64,000 nucleotides of DNA, taken from the NCBI RefSeq assembly GCF_900185645.1, contig NZ_FYAM01000026.1:1-64000 (forward strand), in the 5' to 3' direction. Within the stretch, counting starts at the first letter, position 1. Each line of letters opens with the position of its first letter. Of the stretch, positions 52,227 to 61,190 are shown one piece after another. A program made the position numbers and the translations under genes. Below the pieces are notes generated by a model. That model did no database searches. It had not been told where the DNA came from and worked only from the letters and a program-made list of their open reading frames with translations. This DNA is from Clostridium sp. BSD9I1 (GTDB lineage Bacteria > Bacillota > Clostridia > Clostridiales > Clostridiaceae).

Positions 52227-53387
52227 TTAAAATGTTGATATAAGCTTATACATTCCAAATTCTCTGTGGTTTAATGATTCTGCTTTTGTTTGTTTCCCAT
52301 TGATAACTTCAAGCATTTCAGCAAAGATTTCCTCGCCAACTTTTTGTATTGTTTCAGTTCCATCGATTATAGTTCCGGCATTGATATCCATATTATCCTG
52401 CATCTTCATAAATGTTTCTGGATTACCTGTAACTTTAATAACTGGAGCTAATGGGCTTCCCGTTGGAGTCCCTCTTCCTGTAGTAAATGCAACTATTGTT
52501 GCTCCGCCTGCTACCATGCCAGTAATAGATTCAATATCTTGTCCTGGAGTATCCATTATATATAACCCTCTTTTTGATGGTATTTCAGCATAATCTAATA
52601 CTCCATCAATTGGTGATGTTCCGCCTTTATAAATACATCCTAAAGATTTTTCTTCTATAGTAGTTAAGCCACCTTGAATATTGCCAGGAGTAGGTTGTCC
52701 TCCTCTCATGTCTACACCCATTGTATTTGCCTTCTTTTCACAATTAGCAACTATTTCAAGGATTTTATCTCCTACTTCTTTAGTTACAGCTCGTTTAGCT
52801 AATATATGTTCAGCACCTATAAATTCTGTAGTTTCTGAAAATATTGATGTTCCTCCTAAAGATACTAATTTGTCTGATGCATATCCAACAGCTGGATTGG
52901 AAGCAAGACCTGATGTAGTATCAGAACCGCCACATTCTATAGCAAGAGTTATCTCTGTTATATCTATTTCTTCCTTTTTAAGTTTTGCTGCCTCTCTAGC
53001 CATTTCTGCTGCTATTTTAATGCCTTCAGCTTCTGTTTTGATAGTTCCTCCACATTCCTGAATTATTAAACATTCAGCTCTTTTTCCAGTATCTCTACTA
53101 ATTTCTTCTGCAACCTCTTTAGCTGGTACTCCTTCACATCCAAGTCCTACAACTAAAACCGAAGCTACATTAGGATTTTTGCCTAGATTTTTTATTATTT
53201 GTGTTGTAAGTTCTAAATCAGCTCCTACTTGACAACATCCATGTTGATTGGGCAATGATACAGAACCGCTTACATGAGCTGCAATTCTTGCTGATACTTC
53301 ACTTGCACAAACTGATGCTGGAAGAATCAATATATAATTTCTTATACCTACTTTTCCATTCTCTCTTCTATATCCATATAATTTCAT
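52227..53387 (-). CDS. UxaA-family dehydratase, large subunit
   Basis: The 386-aa protein matches the C-terminal (catalytic) part of altronate/galactarate dehydratases: RENGKVGIRNYILILP, NQHGCCQVG, VVGLGCEG, ECGGSDTTSGLASNPAVG and GRGTPTGSPLAPVIKVTGNP. The N-terminal SAF domain is encoded by the preceding gene, so the enzyme is split, as also in sulfolactate sulfo-lyase (SuyAB) and related two-subunit lyases. Beta-elimination from a sugar acid or similar 2-hydroxyacid is expected. The two genes overlap as TAATG. Confidence 0.9.
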   Translation of the reverse strand: MKLYGYRRENGKVGIRNYILILPASVCASEVSARIAAHVSGSVSLPNQHGCCQVGADLELTTQIIKNLGKNPNVASVLVVGLGCEGVPAKEVAEEISRDTGKRAECLIIQECGGTIKTEAEGIKIAAEMAREAAKLKKEEIDITEITLAIECGGSDTTSGLASNPAVGYASDKLVSLGGTSIFSETTEFIGAEHILAKRAVTKEVGDKILEIVANCEKKANTMGVDMRGGQPTPGNIQGGLTTIEEKSLGCIYKGGTSPIDGVLDYAEIPSKRGLYIMDTPGQDIESITGMVAGGATIVAFTTGRGTPTGSPLAPVIKVTGNPETFMKMQDNMDINAGTIIDGTETIQKVGEEIFAEMLEVINGKQTKAESLNHREFGMYKLISTF

Positions 53388-53686
53388 TATTTAGACACCT
53401 CCAAATCTCCACGTCCTCTTTCACTTACTACATTGTGAACATGTACATAATCTCCAACCTTTATATCCTGTGTAGCTTGTCCTATAGATTCTTTATATTT
53501 TATTATTTCTTCACCATTTGCTATATCTTGAATAGCAAATTTATGACCAAAAGGTATATGTTGTTTAAGCATTACTTCTATTTCACTCCCAAATAAATCA
53601 ATTAGTACTTTATCACCTTTTTTTAAATCTTTTACTGCTGTAGCAACATTATCGTTTTCATTAGCCACAACTGCCAATTTTAACAT
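53387..53686 (-). CDS. UxaA-family dehydratase, small (SAF-domain) subunit
   Basis: The 99-aa protein is a SAF domain: HIPFGHKFAIQDIANGEEII and the family end YVHVHNVVSERGRGDL. It equals the N-terminal domain of altronate dehydratase and the small subunit of SuyAB-type lyases. It is the first gene after the sigma-54 promoter. The second ATG (53686) is preferred, 5 nt after AGGAGGT; the ATG at 53692 overlaps that site. Confidence 0.9.
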   Translation of the reverse strand: MLKLAVVANENDNVATAVKDLKKGDKVLIDLFGSEIEVMLKQHIPFGHKFAIQDIANGEEIIKYKESIGQATQDIKVGDYVHVHNVVSERGRGDLEVSK

Positions 53687-53736
53687 ATCCATACCTCCTA
53701 TGATTGTTTTTTGTTTTCACGTTTGTTTATATATAT

Positions 53737-53753
53737 AGCAACTACCATGCCAA
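53737..53753 (-). promoter_or_regulatory. Sigma-54 promoter of the acid-sugar operon
   Basis: On the minus strand TTGGCATGGTAGTTGCT matches TGGCAY-N5-TTGCW exactly. It lies 51 bp before the first gene of the operon and about 100 bp behind the sigma-54 activator gene. Confidence 0.88.
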
Positions 53754-53804
53754 AACTAAATTTCTCGTATTCATAAGGTTTTCAAAAACTTTTCTTCTAA
53801 CATT

Positions 53805-53843
53805 GTTTCTTTTTGCAACATTATTTTTATTGCAAAAAGAAAC
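53805..53843. promoter_or_regulatory. Perfect dyad upstream of the second sigma-54 promoter (UAS)
   Basis: GTTTCTTTTTGCAA (53805-53818) and its perfect complement (53830-53843) are separated by 11 bp. The site is about 52-90 bp upstream of the -24 element. It has no T-run in either direction, so an enhancer for the PrpR-type activator is likelier than a terminator. The TTGCAA ends resemble words in the other sigma-54 UAS. Confidence 0.65.
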
Positions 53844-53852
53844 AGCAGTGCA

Positions 53853-55748
53853 TTATGCACCACTATTTCTTCTTCTCCATAACGTTGTCCTATTTACATC
53901 CAAAATCTTAGAAGCTTCACTTAAATTCCCTTCACAATGGCTTATAACTTCATTTATATACTCATTTTCCAATTCTTTTAAAGTTTTATATTTATCTGCT
54001 TCTTTCTTATTGTTTTTCTTATTAACCGATCCTTCTGCTTCCATATACTCCAATTTAATACTTTCTAATGTAATTTCATCTTTATTGCACAATATAACGG
54101 CTCTCTCAATTATCCCTTCAAGCTCTCTTACATTTCCTTTATATATATAAGTATTTAAGTATTCTTCTGCTTTCCTAGAAATTTTTTTAACTTTTTTATT
54201 ATATTTGTTTGAATATTCATTTATAAAAAACTTAGAAAGTTCTATTATATCTTCTTGTCTACTATTTAGTGCTGGGATTATAACAGTAAGAATATTTATT
54301 CGATAGTATAAGTCTTCTCTAAATTTCCGCTCCCTTATCATTTCTCTTATATTTCTATGAGTAGCAGTTATTATTCTTACATCAATAGGTATTACCTTGT
54401 CATCTCCTATTCTCATAACTTCTCTTTCTTGAATAACTCTTAAAAATCTGCTCTGGACCTCTAATGATAGCTCTCCTATTTCATCTAAAAATATTGTTCC
54501 TCCGTGAGCAAGTTCAAATACACCAGCCTTCCCCCCTTTTGCACTTCCAGTAAAGGCTCCTTCTACATATCCAAATAATTCGCTTTCTATAAGTGTAGGC
54601 GGAAATGCCGCACAATTTACAGCTACAAATGGAGCATTTTTTCTACTACTGCTATTATGAATACTTTGAGCAAACAGTTCTTTACCTACCCCGGATGCTC
54701 CTAAAATTAACACAGGTGAATCATATTGACTATAAGTTTTTGCTTTATTTATACACTCCCTCATTTGAGAACTTTTATAAATGATGTCTTCAAACATATA
54801 TTTAGCTATAAAGCCCTTTTTCTGCAGCTTAACTCTTATATGATGCTCTAAATCTTGAATTTTAGTGATATCTTGAAATGTTGCAACAACTCCTGTAACA
54901 TCATCATCCACTATTATAGGTACCCTATTTGTTGCAATTTTGGCTTTTCCAACATCTTGTATATCTCCAATTTCCATCTGACTGGATTTTAATACATCGC
55001 TTAGTTTAGTGTTTTCTACTACATCTTCAATATGCTTTCCAATAGCCTCCTGTTCAGAAACTCCAAATATCTTCTCAGCCATTGAATTAAATATATTAAC
55101 TATACCTTTATCATCAATGGCTATTATTCCATCATGAATAAAATTCATAATAGTTCTAAGCTTTTCAGTTCTTTCCTTTTCAATTTTTAATTCTGTAAGT
55201 ATTCTTCGTGCTTCTTGCATTGCATAAAGTATTGACTCAATACCAGACTCTATCATATAACTTTTACAACCCAGCCTCATAGCTGCTTTGCTTCCTATAG
55301 TGTCCCCTACAAAAACTTCTATTGCTTCATTTTGTATATATTGTTTTAATATCTCTTCAGCTTCTTCCTCATTATTAATTTTAATCTTAGCTATATCTAA
55401 ATTTAATAGTTCACCAATTGTCTCGCATCCATAAATAATATTTTCATATCCTGCAACTCCAATTCTTCCTCTGTACATCATTAATTCTTTAAATCCTCTT
55501 AAAATATCAAAAGATGTTGCTTGTAATTCTACTACAGGAAGATTAAAAAGATTTTTAATCATAGTATAGGTACCACCCCTTGATATAATGACTCTTGCTC
55601 CAGCTTCAATAACCTTTTTTGCAACCTCTACTCCTCCACTCAAGTCACCATACACTACTTCTATATTGCTATATCTCTTTGATTCAACAACTTCTTGTGC
55701 TAAAATCCTTAATCTCTCAAAAGGAGCTATAAATACTATATCCTTCAT
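53853..55748 (-). CDS. PrpR-type sigma-54-dependent activator
   Basis: The 631-aa protein has the PrpR N-terminal ligand-binding domain (residues 1-190, ARVIISRGGTYTMIKN, VVELQATSFDILRGF). A PAS domain follows at about 200-310 (IHDGIIAIDDKGIVNIFNSM), then an AAA+ domain with GASGVGKELFAQ and GAFTGS, and a Fis-type HTH (GNLSEASKILDVNRTTLWRR). It should sense the incoming acid or its product and switch on the operon 100 bp downstream. GAGGCGATAGAT precedes the ATG. Confidence 0.94.
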   Translation of the reverse strand: MKDIVFIAPFERLRILAQEVVESKRYSNIEVVYGDLSGGVEVAKKVIEAGARVIISRGGTYTMIKNLFNLPVVELQATSFDILRGFKELMMYRGRIGVAGYENIIYGCETIGELLNLDIAKIKINNEEEAEEILKQYIQNEAIEVFVGDTIGSKAAMRLGCKSYMIESGIESILYAMQEARRILTELKIEKERTEKLRTIMNFIHDGIIAIDDKGIVNIFNSMAEKIFGVSEQEAIGKHIEDVVENTKLSDVLKSSQMEIGDIQDVGKAKIATNRVPIIVDDDVTGVVATFQDITKIQDLEHHIRVKLQKKGFIAKYMFEDIIYKSSQMRECINKAKTYSQYDSPVLILGASGVGKELFAQSIHNSSSRKNAPFVAVNCAAFPPTLIESELFGYVEGAFTGSAKGGKAGVFELAHGGTIFLDEIGELSLEVQSRFLRVIQEREVMRIGDDKVIPIDVRIITATHRNIREMIRERKFREDLYYRINILTVIIPALNSRQEDIIELSKFFINEYSNKYNKKVKKISRKAEEYLNTYIYKGNVRELEGIIERAVILCNKDEITLESIKLEYMEAEGSVNKKNNKKEADKYKTLKELENEYINEVISHCEGNLSEASKILDVNRTTLWRRRNSGA

Positions 55749-55887
55749 ATCTATCGCCTCACAATCATTACTTACATATTATTATACATATGTTAGCTTT
55801 ACTTGTAATCTTATTTCCCCTTGATGCATCTAACTTTATAACACATACATAAGAAAATTATAATAATACATCTACTTATATAACCTA

Positions 55888-55948
55888 AATAAGCCCACTT
55901 TACCAACTGCAATCGCTATAGGTATGCAGTGCGTAAAGTGAGCTTATT
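55888..55948 (-). terminator. Terminator of the surface-protein gene
   Basis: AATAAGC-CACTTTAC pairs with GTAAAGTG-GCTTATT (one mismatch) and continues inward as ACTGCA/TGCAGT. It forms a tall hairpin 18 bp beyond the stop, and TTAGG/TTTTT-type flanks fit termination on the minus strand. Confidence 0.8.
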
Positions 55949-55966
55949 TTTATCTTTTAATTGGCA

Positions 55967-58900
55967 CTATTTAAATATCCTGTCTATAACATATGATGGT
56001 ACAGAACCTTCTCCTCCTATTGTATATCTTATTTTCATCATGGGCGCTGAATCTTTCAATGCTGCAACAACCTCATTATTACCCAATAAGCTTTTATCTG
56101 CAAGTACAATAGGTGATTGTGTTAGTCCTGCTAGCGCAGAGGCTGACAGTGCATCAGCAAAGCCTTGTCCTGAAGCTATAAAAGTAGTTCCAAAGTAGAA
56201 CTCAAACTTACTTAAAACCATAAGATTTGTTTCATATCTATTTTTGCCATATATTCTTTCAGTATCCGCTAGGTAATTCCACAGCATGCTATCATTAATA
56301 ACTCCAGGTCCACCAATTACATATGCCTTACTTATATGATGCTCTAATACATACTGTGGGAATCCGTCAGGAAGCCTATTCTTTTGTGTTAATATAATAG
56401 GAATTCCTTTTGCTGCGGCATAGGAAGCTACAGATAGAGCATCAGGAAAATTACTTCCGGCAGCAATGAATAATTCTCCATTTGTGCCTATAAAATTTGC
56501 TATAGCCATAGATGTTTGATATCTATCTTTTCCCTGAAGTCTTGTAACCTTAATTCCTTTTGATGTTAATTTACTTTCTATATCCTTTGATACAGAAGCG
56601 TATCCACCCACAATAAAAATTTCACTAACTCCAAGTCTCTTTATTTCAGCTTCTGTTTTAATATCCATTTTTTTAGGATTTGTTAATAAAATAGGTGCAT
56701 CATACTTTGATGCAAGTGGTGCAGCACTTAATGCATCTGGAAAGTCTTGCCCTGAAGCAAGTACTGCATATTTACAACTGGACCACTGCTCAGAAACTTT
56801 AACACTTGTTTCATATCTGTTAGAACCAGCTATACGATTATATTGTTTTCCTGTGTAAAAGTTAATATTAACCTTTCTATTGCTCTTTTTTCCGTCAATG
56901 CTATTTACAGTATTTTCTCCTACCTCTAAAGTAAGCTTTGTCTCATAAGGAAGATCACTATGTGCAATTACAAGCATATCTTCATTTATAAACGCTTCAG
57001 TTCCATAATAGTTTTTACCATCTGTAATTGATATATTGTCCTGATTAACCAAAGCAATTTTATCAGAAAATTGAATCACTAGAGGGAAGTCTATTGGTGT
57101 ATCTTCTCCCTCATCACCTGATGGCATACTTCTTAGCACTTCAAGTGTGCCTTCCGCTGTCAAAGGATCTATAGAGTACATATTCTTTCCATTAAAGAAA
57201 TGCAATTTACCTGCATTATCAAAAAACATGGTATTAATACTATGATTTGGTACAACTCTAATAGCCTTACCAGTATCTAAGTTATATATTCTTGTTCTCC
57301 CAACTGCTAGATTTCTACTTTCATCTACTGCATAAATTTGCTCACTAAAATTTCTTATTGGCTTAGACAAATCATTTAATTTAAAAACTTTATTCCTATA
57401 TATAAGCAAGTTCTTATTTTCCAATATTATAACTGGCACGTCCAGAGGTTCCTCGTTAGGATGAGGATAATCTAAATTAGATTTTTCAACTTCTTTAACA
57501 CTATTTCCGTCTATTGAATACTTTATTACATCAGATTTTGAAATACTTGATGGCCAATAATACTGTTCCCATTTGTAAATATATTTGCCATCAGAGCTAA
57601 AAGCAATATCTCCTATATCTTTTATTATAGGACTATATTTTATCTCATCAAAACTATTTGCATCAAATATTAATAATTTGGGATAACTTCCATCTACTAT
57701 ATAAAGTTTATTATTTTTTTCATATATATGTCTATGTCCATTTTCCAAATCTAAATTTCTAGCAATTTTATAAGATAAATTTCTAGTATTTGAAAAATTA
57801 TTTAAATCATATTCACTCACTAAATAATCTTCGTCTTCATTTACAATGTATAATTTGCTAAAGTCTTCCGATATAGTTAAATTTGACGATTTATATGGAA
57901 GCTTAATTGTTTTTTCTAATTTATTTGTTTCTGCATCCATAACGAATAGGTTATCTAAGGTTTTATTTAAAGCATACACCTTATTTCTGTTGCTATCATA
58001 TTTTGCAGTTGTAACAGCGTATTTGTTTTCATTATAGGATTTATCTGTATCACTAATAGTTACTGGTGAATACAGGGATACACTTTGAATAAAATATCTA
58101 TTCTTACTATCCTTAAAAACAGCTATAAGATCATCATCTTGAAAAAACAATCTGTCCACTGTACCTGGTGCATAATAATATTTCAACACATTAAAGTCGT
58201 TATAACTATATACAGCAATTTTATTACCTTTTACAGCAGTGTAAAATTTATTGTTTTTAATATCAAAAGCTATATCAAAAAATTCAGTATTTAACGAAGT
58301 AACATATGTCATATCATCGTACTTACTATCTGTTGCTTTGAAAATAACCCCTGAAGCATTGAATATGTATTTTCCATCTGGAGATATTCTAAACCTTGGA
58401 AACAATTTATAATCTCCATGATAAGGAGAATCGTATCTTTCTGTATAAACTCCGTTATTTGTTTTATGTACAATCATATCTGTTGGAGAGTCCGTACTCT
58501 CTATTGTATATATTTTATCTTCTTTCGGATTAAACTCTGCATATCTCTTCATATAACCCCAATCAGTAGATACGTGTAAATGTGTCTCTCTAGAGTAGCT
58601 TTTTGTTACCGTATGCTGATTTGAACCACCAAACAAATAGATAAATCCCTGTGCATCTACTACAATATCAAAAGGGTCTATATCCACATCAAATCTATCC
58701 TTCAATGTAAAATTATTAGCATCAATTATGGCCACAGCACCAGTTCCATCCTCTGATGATGTGTCATAATAATGATGTCCACTTTTTAAAAGAGTTACAT
58801 AAACTTCATCATTATGAAAAGCAATTCTCTCTGCAGGTAAATCAAACTGTATGCTCTTAGTTTCACCGGTTTCATAATTGATTGAATAAACTTTCTTACC

Positions 58901-59110
58901 TGCTATATCCGTAAAATATAAAATGGGTTTACTTGGATGAATAATAGAATGAGTGGGAGTAAAATTTAAAGGAATATTTACTTTTAAGTCTGCTGCATGT
59001 ACTTTATTTAGTGAATTCCCGCTGCCTAATGTAAGAAAACTAAATAAGTTGTTAAAAATTAAAACAAGTGCTAAAAGGGTTGTCCAGAAAAATTTTAGTG
59101 TTTTAGTCAT
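55967..59110 (-). CDS. Secreted beta-propeller protein with three CWB2 cell-wall-binding repeats
   Basis: There is a signal peptide of about 40 residues (hydrophobic core LLALVLIFNNLFSFL, ending near VHAAD). Residues 45-660 carry many short strands of YVTN/NHL-like propeller type (PSKPILYFTDIAGKKVYSIN, DIVVDAQGFIYLFG). An SbsA-type Ig-like domain (about 665-750) follows. Three CWB2 repeats come last (NRIAGSNRYETS, RLQGKDRYQTS, RIYGKNRYETN), which anchor clostridial proteins to secondary wall polymer. This is a surface protein of the S-layer (Cwp) class; the propeller may bind carbohydrate or protein. AGGAG precedes the ATG. It is monocistronic. Confidence 0.9.
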   Translation of the reverse strand: MTKTLKFFWTTLLALVLIFNNLFSFLTLGSGNSLNKVHAADLKVNIPLNFTPTHSIIHPSKPILYFTDIAGKKVYSINYETGETKSIQFDLPAERIAFHNDEVYVTLLKSGHHYYDTSSEDGTGAVAIIDANNFTLKDRFDVDIDPFDIVVDAQGFIYLFGGSNQHTVTKSYSRETHLHVSTDWGYMKRYAEFNPKEDKIYTIESTDSPTDMIVHKTNNGVYTERYDSPYHGDYKLFPRFRISPDGKYIFNASGVIFKATDSKYDDMTYVTSLNTEFFDIAFDIKNNKFYTAVKGNKIAVYSYNDFNVLKYYYAPGTVDRLFFQDDDLIAVFKDSKNRYFIQSVSLYSPVTISDTDKSYNENKYAVTTAKYDSNRNKVYALNKTLDNLFVMDAETNKLEKTIKLPYKSSNLTISEDFSKLYIVNEDEDYLVSEYDLNNFSNTRNLSYKIARNLDLENGHRHIYEKNNKLYIVDGSYPKLLIFDANSFDEIKYSPIIKDIGDIAFSSDGKYIYKWEQYYWPSSISKSDVIKYSIDGNSVKEVEKSNLDYPHPNEEPLDVPVIILENKNLLIYRNKVFKLNDLSKPIRNFSEQIYAVDESRNLAVGRTRIYNLDTGKAIRVVPNHSINTMFFDNAGKLHFFNGKNMYSIDPLTAEGTLEVLRSMPSGDEGEDTPIDFPLVIQFSDKIALVNQDNISITDGKNYYGTEAFINEDMLVIAHSDLPYETKLTLEVGENTVNSIDGKKSNRKVNINFYTGKQYNRIAGSNRYETSVKVSEQWSSCKYAVLASGQDFPDALSAAPLASKYDAPILLTNPKKMDIKTEAEIKRLGVSEIFIVGGYASVSKDIESKLTSKGIKVTRLQGKDRYQTSMAIANFIGTNGELFIAAGSNFPDALSVASYAAAKGIPIILTQKNRLPDGFPQYVLEHHISKAYVIGGPGVINDSMLWNYLADTERIYGKNRYETNLMVLSKFEFYFGTTFIASGQGFADALSASALAGLTQSPIVLADKSLLGNNEVVAALKDSAPMMKIRYTIGGEGSVPSYVIDRIFK

Positions 59111-59351
59111 GGTGATTCTCCTATTTAAAAGTATTTTTATCTAATATCTCATTTAGTATAGCACAGGATTTTAATAGTTTATATTTGTAATTTAAGGAAG
59201 AAAAGAGACATTTAAATAATAGCATAATATCCCTATCATAATTTCTATAATGAGTTTTTCCATTGGATTTTATTATGAGAACTTATAAGCTCTATATAAT
59301 TTTTTGTAATTCTGTAATTCTGTAATTTGTTTTCCCCATTTAAAAAAATAT

Positions 59352-59396
59352 TCTCTAACCGCTATAACACCAAATCAAGCTTTTAGCGATTAGAGA
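59352..59396 (-). terminator. Terminator of the kinase-like gene
   Basis: TCTCTAACCGCTA/TAGCGATTAGAGA forms a 13-bp stem with one mismatch, followed by ATATTTTTTT on the minus strand. The rest of the spacer 59111-59436 shows no gene. Confidence 0.75.
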
Positions 59397-59436
59397 TAAT
59401 GAACTAGTGACTAAATGGACTTACTTATCAAGTGGA

Positions 59437-59970
59437 CTATTTACTCCACCTTTTATAAAGTTCTGGCCTTAACATTTTTACATGAATTAAAAATTCTTCT
59501 CTGCATCCAAGTGTCTTTAATCCTGTAAGCATTATTTTAGGATATGTGCTTTTTTTCTTCATAACTCTTCCTGTGTCTATTATTTTAAACTCTCCTCCAG
59601 GTGTTACAAATATATGGAATAGTGCTATATCTTGCCTAGCGTAGCCCACTCTTCCTAAAGCTTCATATACATCAAGAATTTTAGCTGAGATATCTATACT
59701 TAAGGGATCAGTCTTTAAGTATTTATTAAGTTCTATGCCGGCAATACATTCTCTTACAATATAATGCTCTCCACTATCATATAGTTTGGCAAAATGCTTA
59801 TCTCCTTGAGCCATTTTAAGAGTATCCGCTTCACCTTTGCACACACTTTTGCTTTTAAAAACTTTAATACATTTTCCAGCGTCTATCCTATAAACCTTCC
59901 CTTGAGTTCCTCTGCCTAATAATTCAAGCTTAGAAATATCATATCCACCATATTTCTTAATAAAAATCAC
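59437..59970 (-). CDS. Small degenerate protein-kinase-like protein
   Basis: This is a 177-aa protein-kinase fold. The glycine loop LGRGTQGKVYRI (residues 18-29) and the ATP-binding Lys in CIKVFK (36) are clear. The catalytic loop reads RQDIALFHIFV in place of HRDxxxxN, keeping Asp but losing Asn, and the DFG motif is replaced by DTGR. The C-terminal lobe is much reduced. It may be a small active kinase of the bacterial type (YrzF-like) or a pseudokinase. The start is GTG at 59970 with no convincing ribosome binding site, so the start is uncertain. Its target is unknown. Confidence 0.72.
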   Translation of the reverse strand: MIFIKKYGGYDISKLELLGRGTQGKVYRIDAGKCIKVFKSKSVCKGEADTLKMAQGDKHFAKLYDSGEHYIVRECIAGIELNKYLKTDPLSIDISAKILDVYEALGRVGYARQDIALFHIFVTPGGEFKIIDTGRVMKKKSTYPKIMLTGLKTLGCREEFLIHVKMLRPELYKRWSK

Positions 59971-60116
59971 CCACTAGTAATTAATTGTTCTCAATAATAG
60001 TATATGATTAATTAAAAATATGTTCTTAATAAATTGATAAGTTTACTAGTATTCTGAATGAATCAATGCTATTTTGGAAACTCTAGTATTATAAACTACT
60101 GAAGGGAGTTTTAAAA

Positions 60117-60473
60117 ATGACAGGTCTTATTATTAAAATGATCACTTGTCCTTTACTTATTTATATATTTGATTTATTGTCACCATATGTTCGCTATGAT
60201 TCTCTATATCAAATCATAATTGTGGGATTAGTTCTTGCAATTGTAGGTCATGTGACAGAACTATCATTCCTTGACAGAGGTGCATTTTGGGTAAATAACG
60301 CCTTAGATTTTACAATAACATTTTTCATTGTATATTTTAGCCAATTTATTCTTTATAATTCCTTTGTAACTTATGGGGCAGCAATGTCCATTGCACTTAT
60401 ACTTTCTGTACTGGAGGCTTTACTTCATCTATACTTAATACGAAGTGGCAAAACAAAAAAAGGAGATTATTAG
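60117..60473 (+). CDS. DUF2512-family membrane protein
   Basis: The 118-aa protein has four transmembrane helices (GLIIKMITCPLLIYIFDLL, IIVGLVLAIVGHVTEL, TITFFIVYFSQFILY, MSIALILSVLEALLHLYLI) and a short basic tail. This matches the DUF2512/YndM family of small Firmicute membrane proteins, some of which are linked to sporulation. AAGGGAG precedes the ATG. It is monocistronic with a terminator overlapping its stop. Its function is unknown. Confidence 0.82.
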   Translation: MTGLIIKMITCPLLIYIFDLLSPYVRYDSLYQIIIVGLVLAIVGHVTELSFLDRGAFWVNNALDFTITFFIVYFSQFILYNSFVTYGAAMSIALILSVLEALLHLYLIRSGKTKKGDY

Positions 60474-60503
60474 GCCTTTGTCAGACCTAATAATCTCTTT
60501 TTC
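60463..60503 (+). terminator. Terminator of the DUF2512 gene
   Basis: GAGATTATTAGG/CCTAATAATCTC forms a perfect 12-bp stem (11-nt loop) and is followed by TTTTT. The TAG stop codon lies inside the left arm. Confidence 0.88.
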
Positions 60504-60563
60504 AGTGTTATAGTGTTATGTTGTATGAAGCTAAATTATTTAACGCTACATACTATATTATTT

Positions 60564-61190
60564 TTATTTAGTTACCCTATAAATAACATAACCTATTAAT
60601 CCTATCATATATAATACATACACTATAATAAAAATATTAAATTTTTTATTTATTTTCCTTTGGTGATTTTTATATTCTTCTCTAGTTAACTTTTTTCTGA
60701 TGTTAGGAAACAATGGGATTATAATCCCCAGCATAATTACATTTACATATAATATCAATTCATCATATCTTATTATTCCAAAATTATTATTTAAACAGCC
60801 AAATTTAAAAATCAAACTTATTGATGATAAGAAGCTTATAGTAGTTGAAAGTGTTAATAACGCCTTACCTAATTTTTCATTGGTTATTTTCATAGATAAA
60901 CTAAATCCTTTTAACTCTAAAAAGTTAAATATTAATGTTAAAGTAGCTAGAACTTCTATGCCTAGGAAAATAATATGAATACTGACATCCTTATTTCCTA
61001 TAGTCACCATATAAAGGCTATATCCTAATAATGCTAAAACATCTATAAGTATAGAATTTTTTAATGCATTATTAAATGCAAATTCCTCTAATTCATCTTT
61101 ATGCTCTAATAATTTTATAAAGAAAATTGAACTTATAATAGCAACATATAGGGTATGTGATGATAGTAATAAATTTGCTATGTTTGCCAT
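60564..61190 (-). CDS. Polytopic membrane protein paired with an HTH regulator
   Basis: The 208-aa protein has six or so hydrophobic segments (TLYVAIISSIFFIKLL, LIDVLALLGYSLYMV, IHIIFLGIEVLATLTLIFNFL, LTLSTTISFLSSISLIF, LYVNVIMLGIIIPLF, IFIIVYVLYMIGLIGYVIY) and a basic loop (IRKKLTREEYKNHQRKI). I do not recognise the family. Its start overlaps the end of the HTH gene by 13 bases, so the pair is co-translated. The protein may be a membrane sensor that controls the small regulator. Confidence 0.72.
   Translation of the reverse strand: MANIANLLLSSHTLYVAIISSIFFIKLLEHKDELEEFAFNNALKNSILIDVLALLGYSLYMVTIGNKDVSIHIIFLGIEVLATLTLIFNFLELKGFSLSMKITNEKLGKALLTLSTTISFLSSISLIFKFGCLNNNFGIIRYDELILYVNVIMLGIIIPLFPNIRKKLTREEYKNHQRKINKKFNIFIIVYVLYMIGLIGYVIYRVTK

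Noticed and set aside
53704-54150. Plus-strand 148-aa open frame opposite the PrpR-type regulator end
   Set aside because: It covers the sigma-54 promoter and the dyad and has no translation signals; it is a shadow frame.
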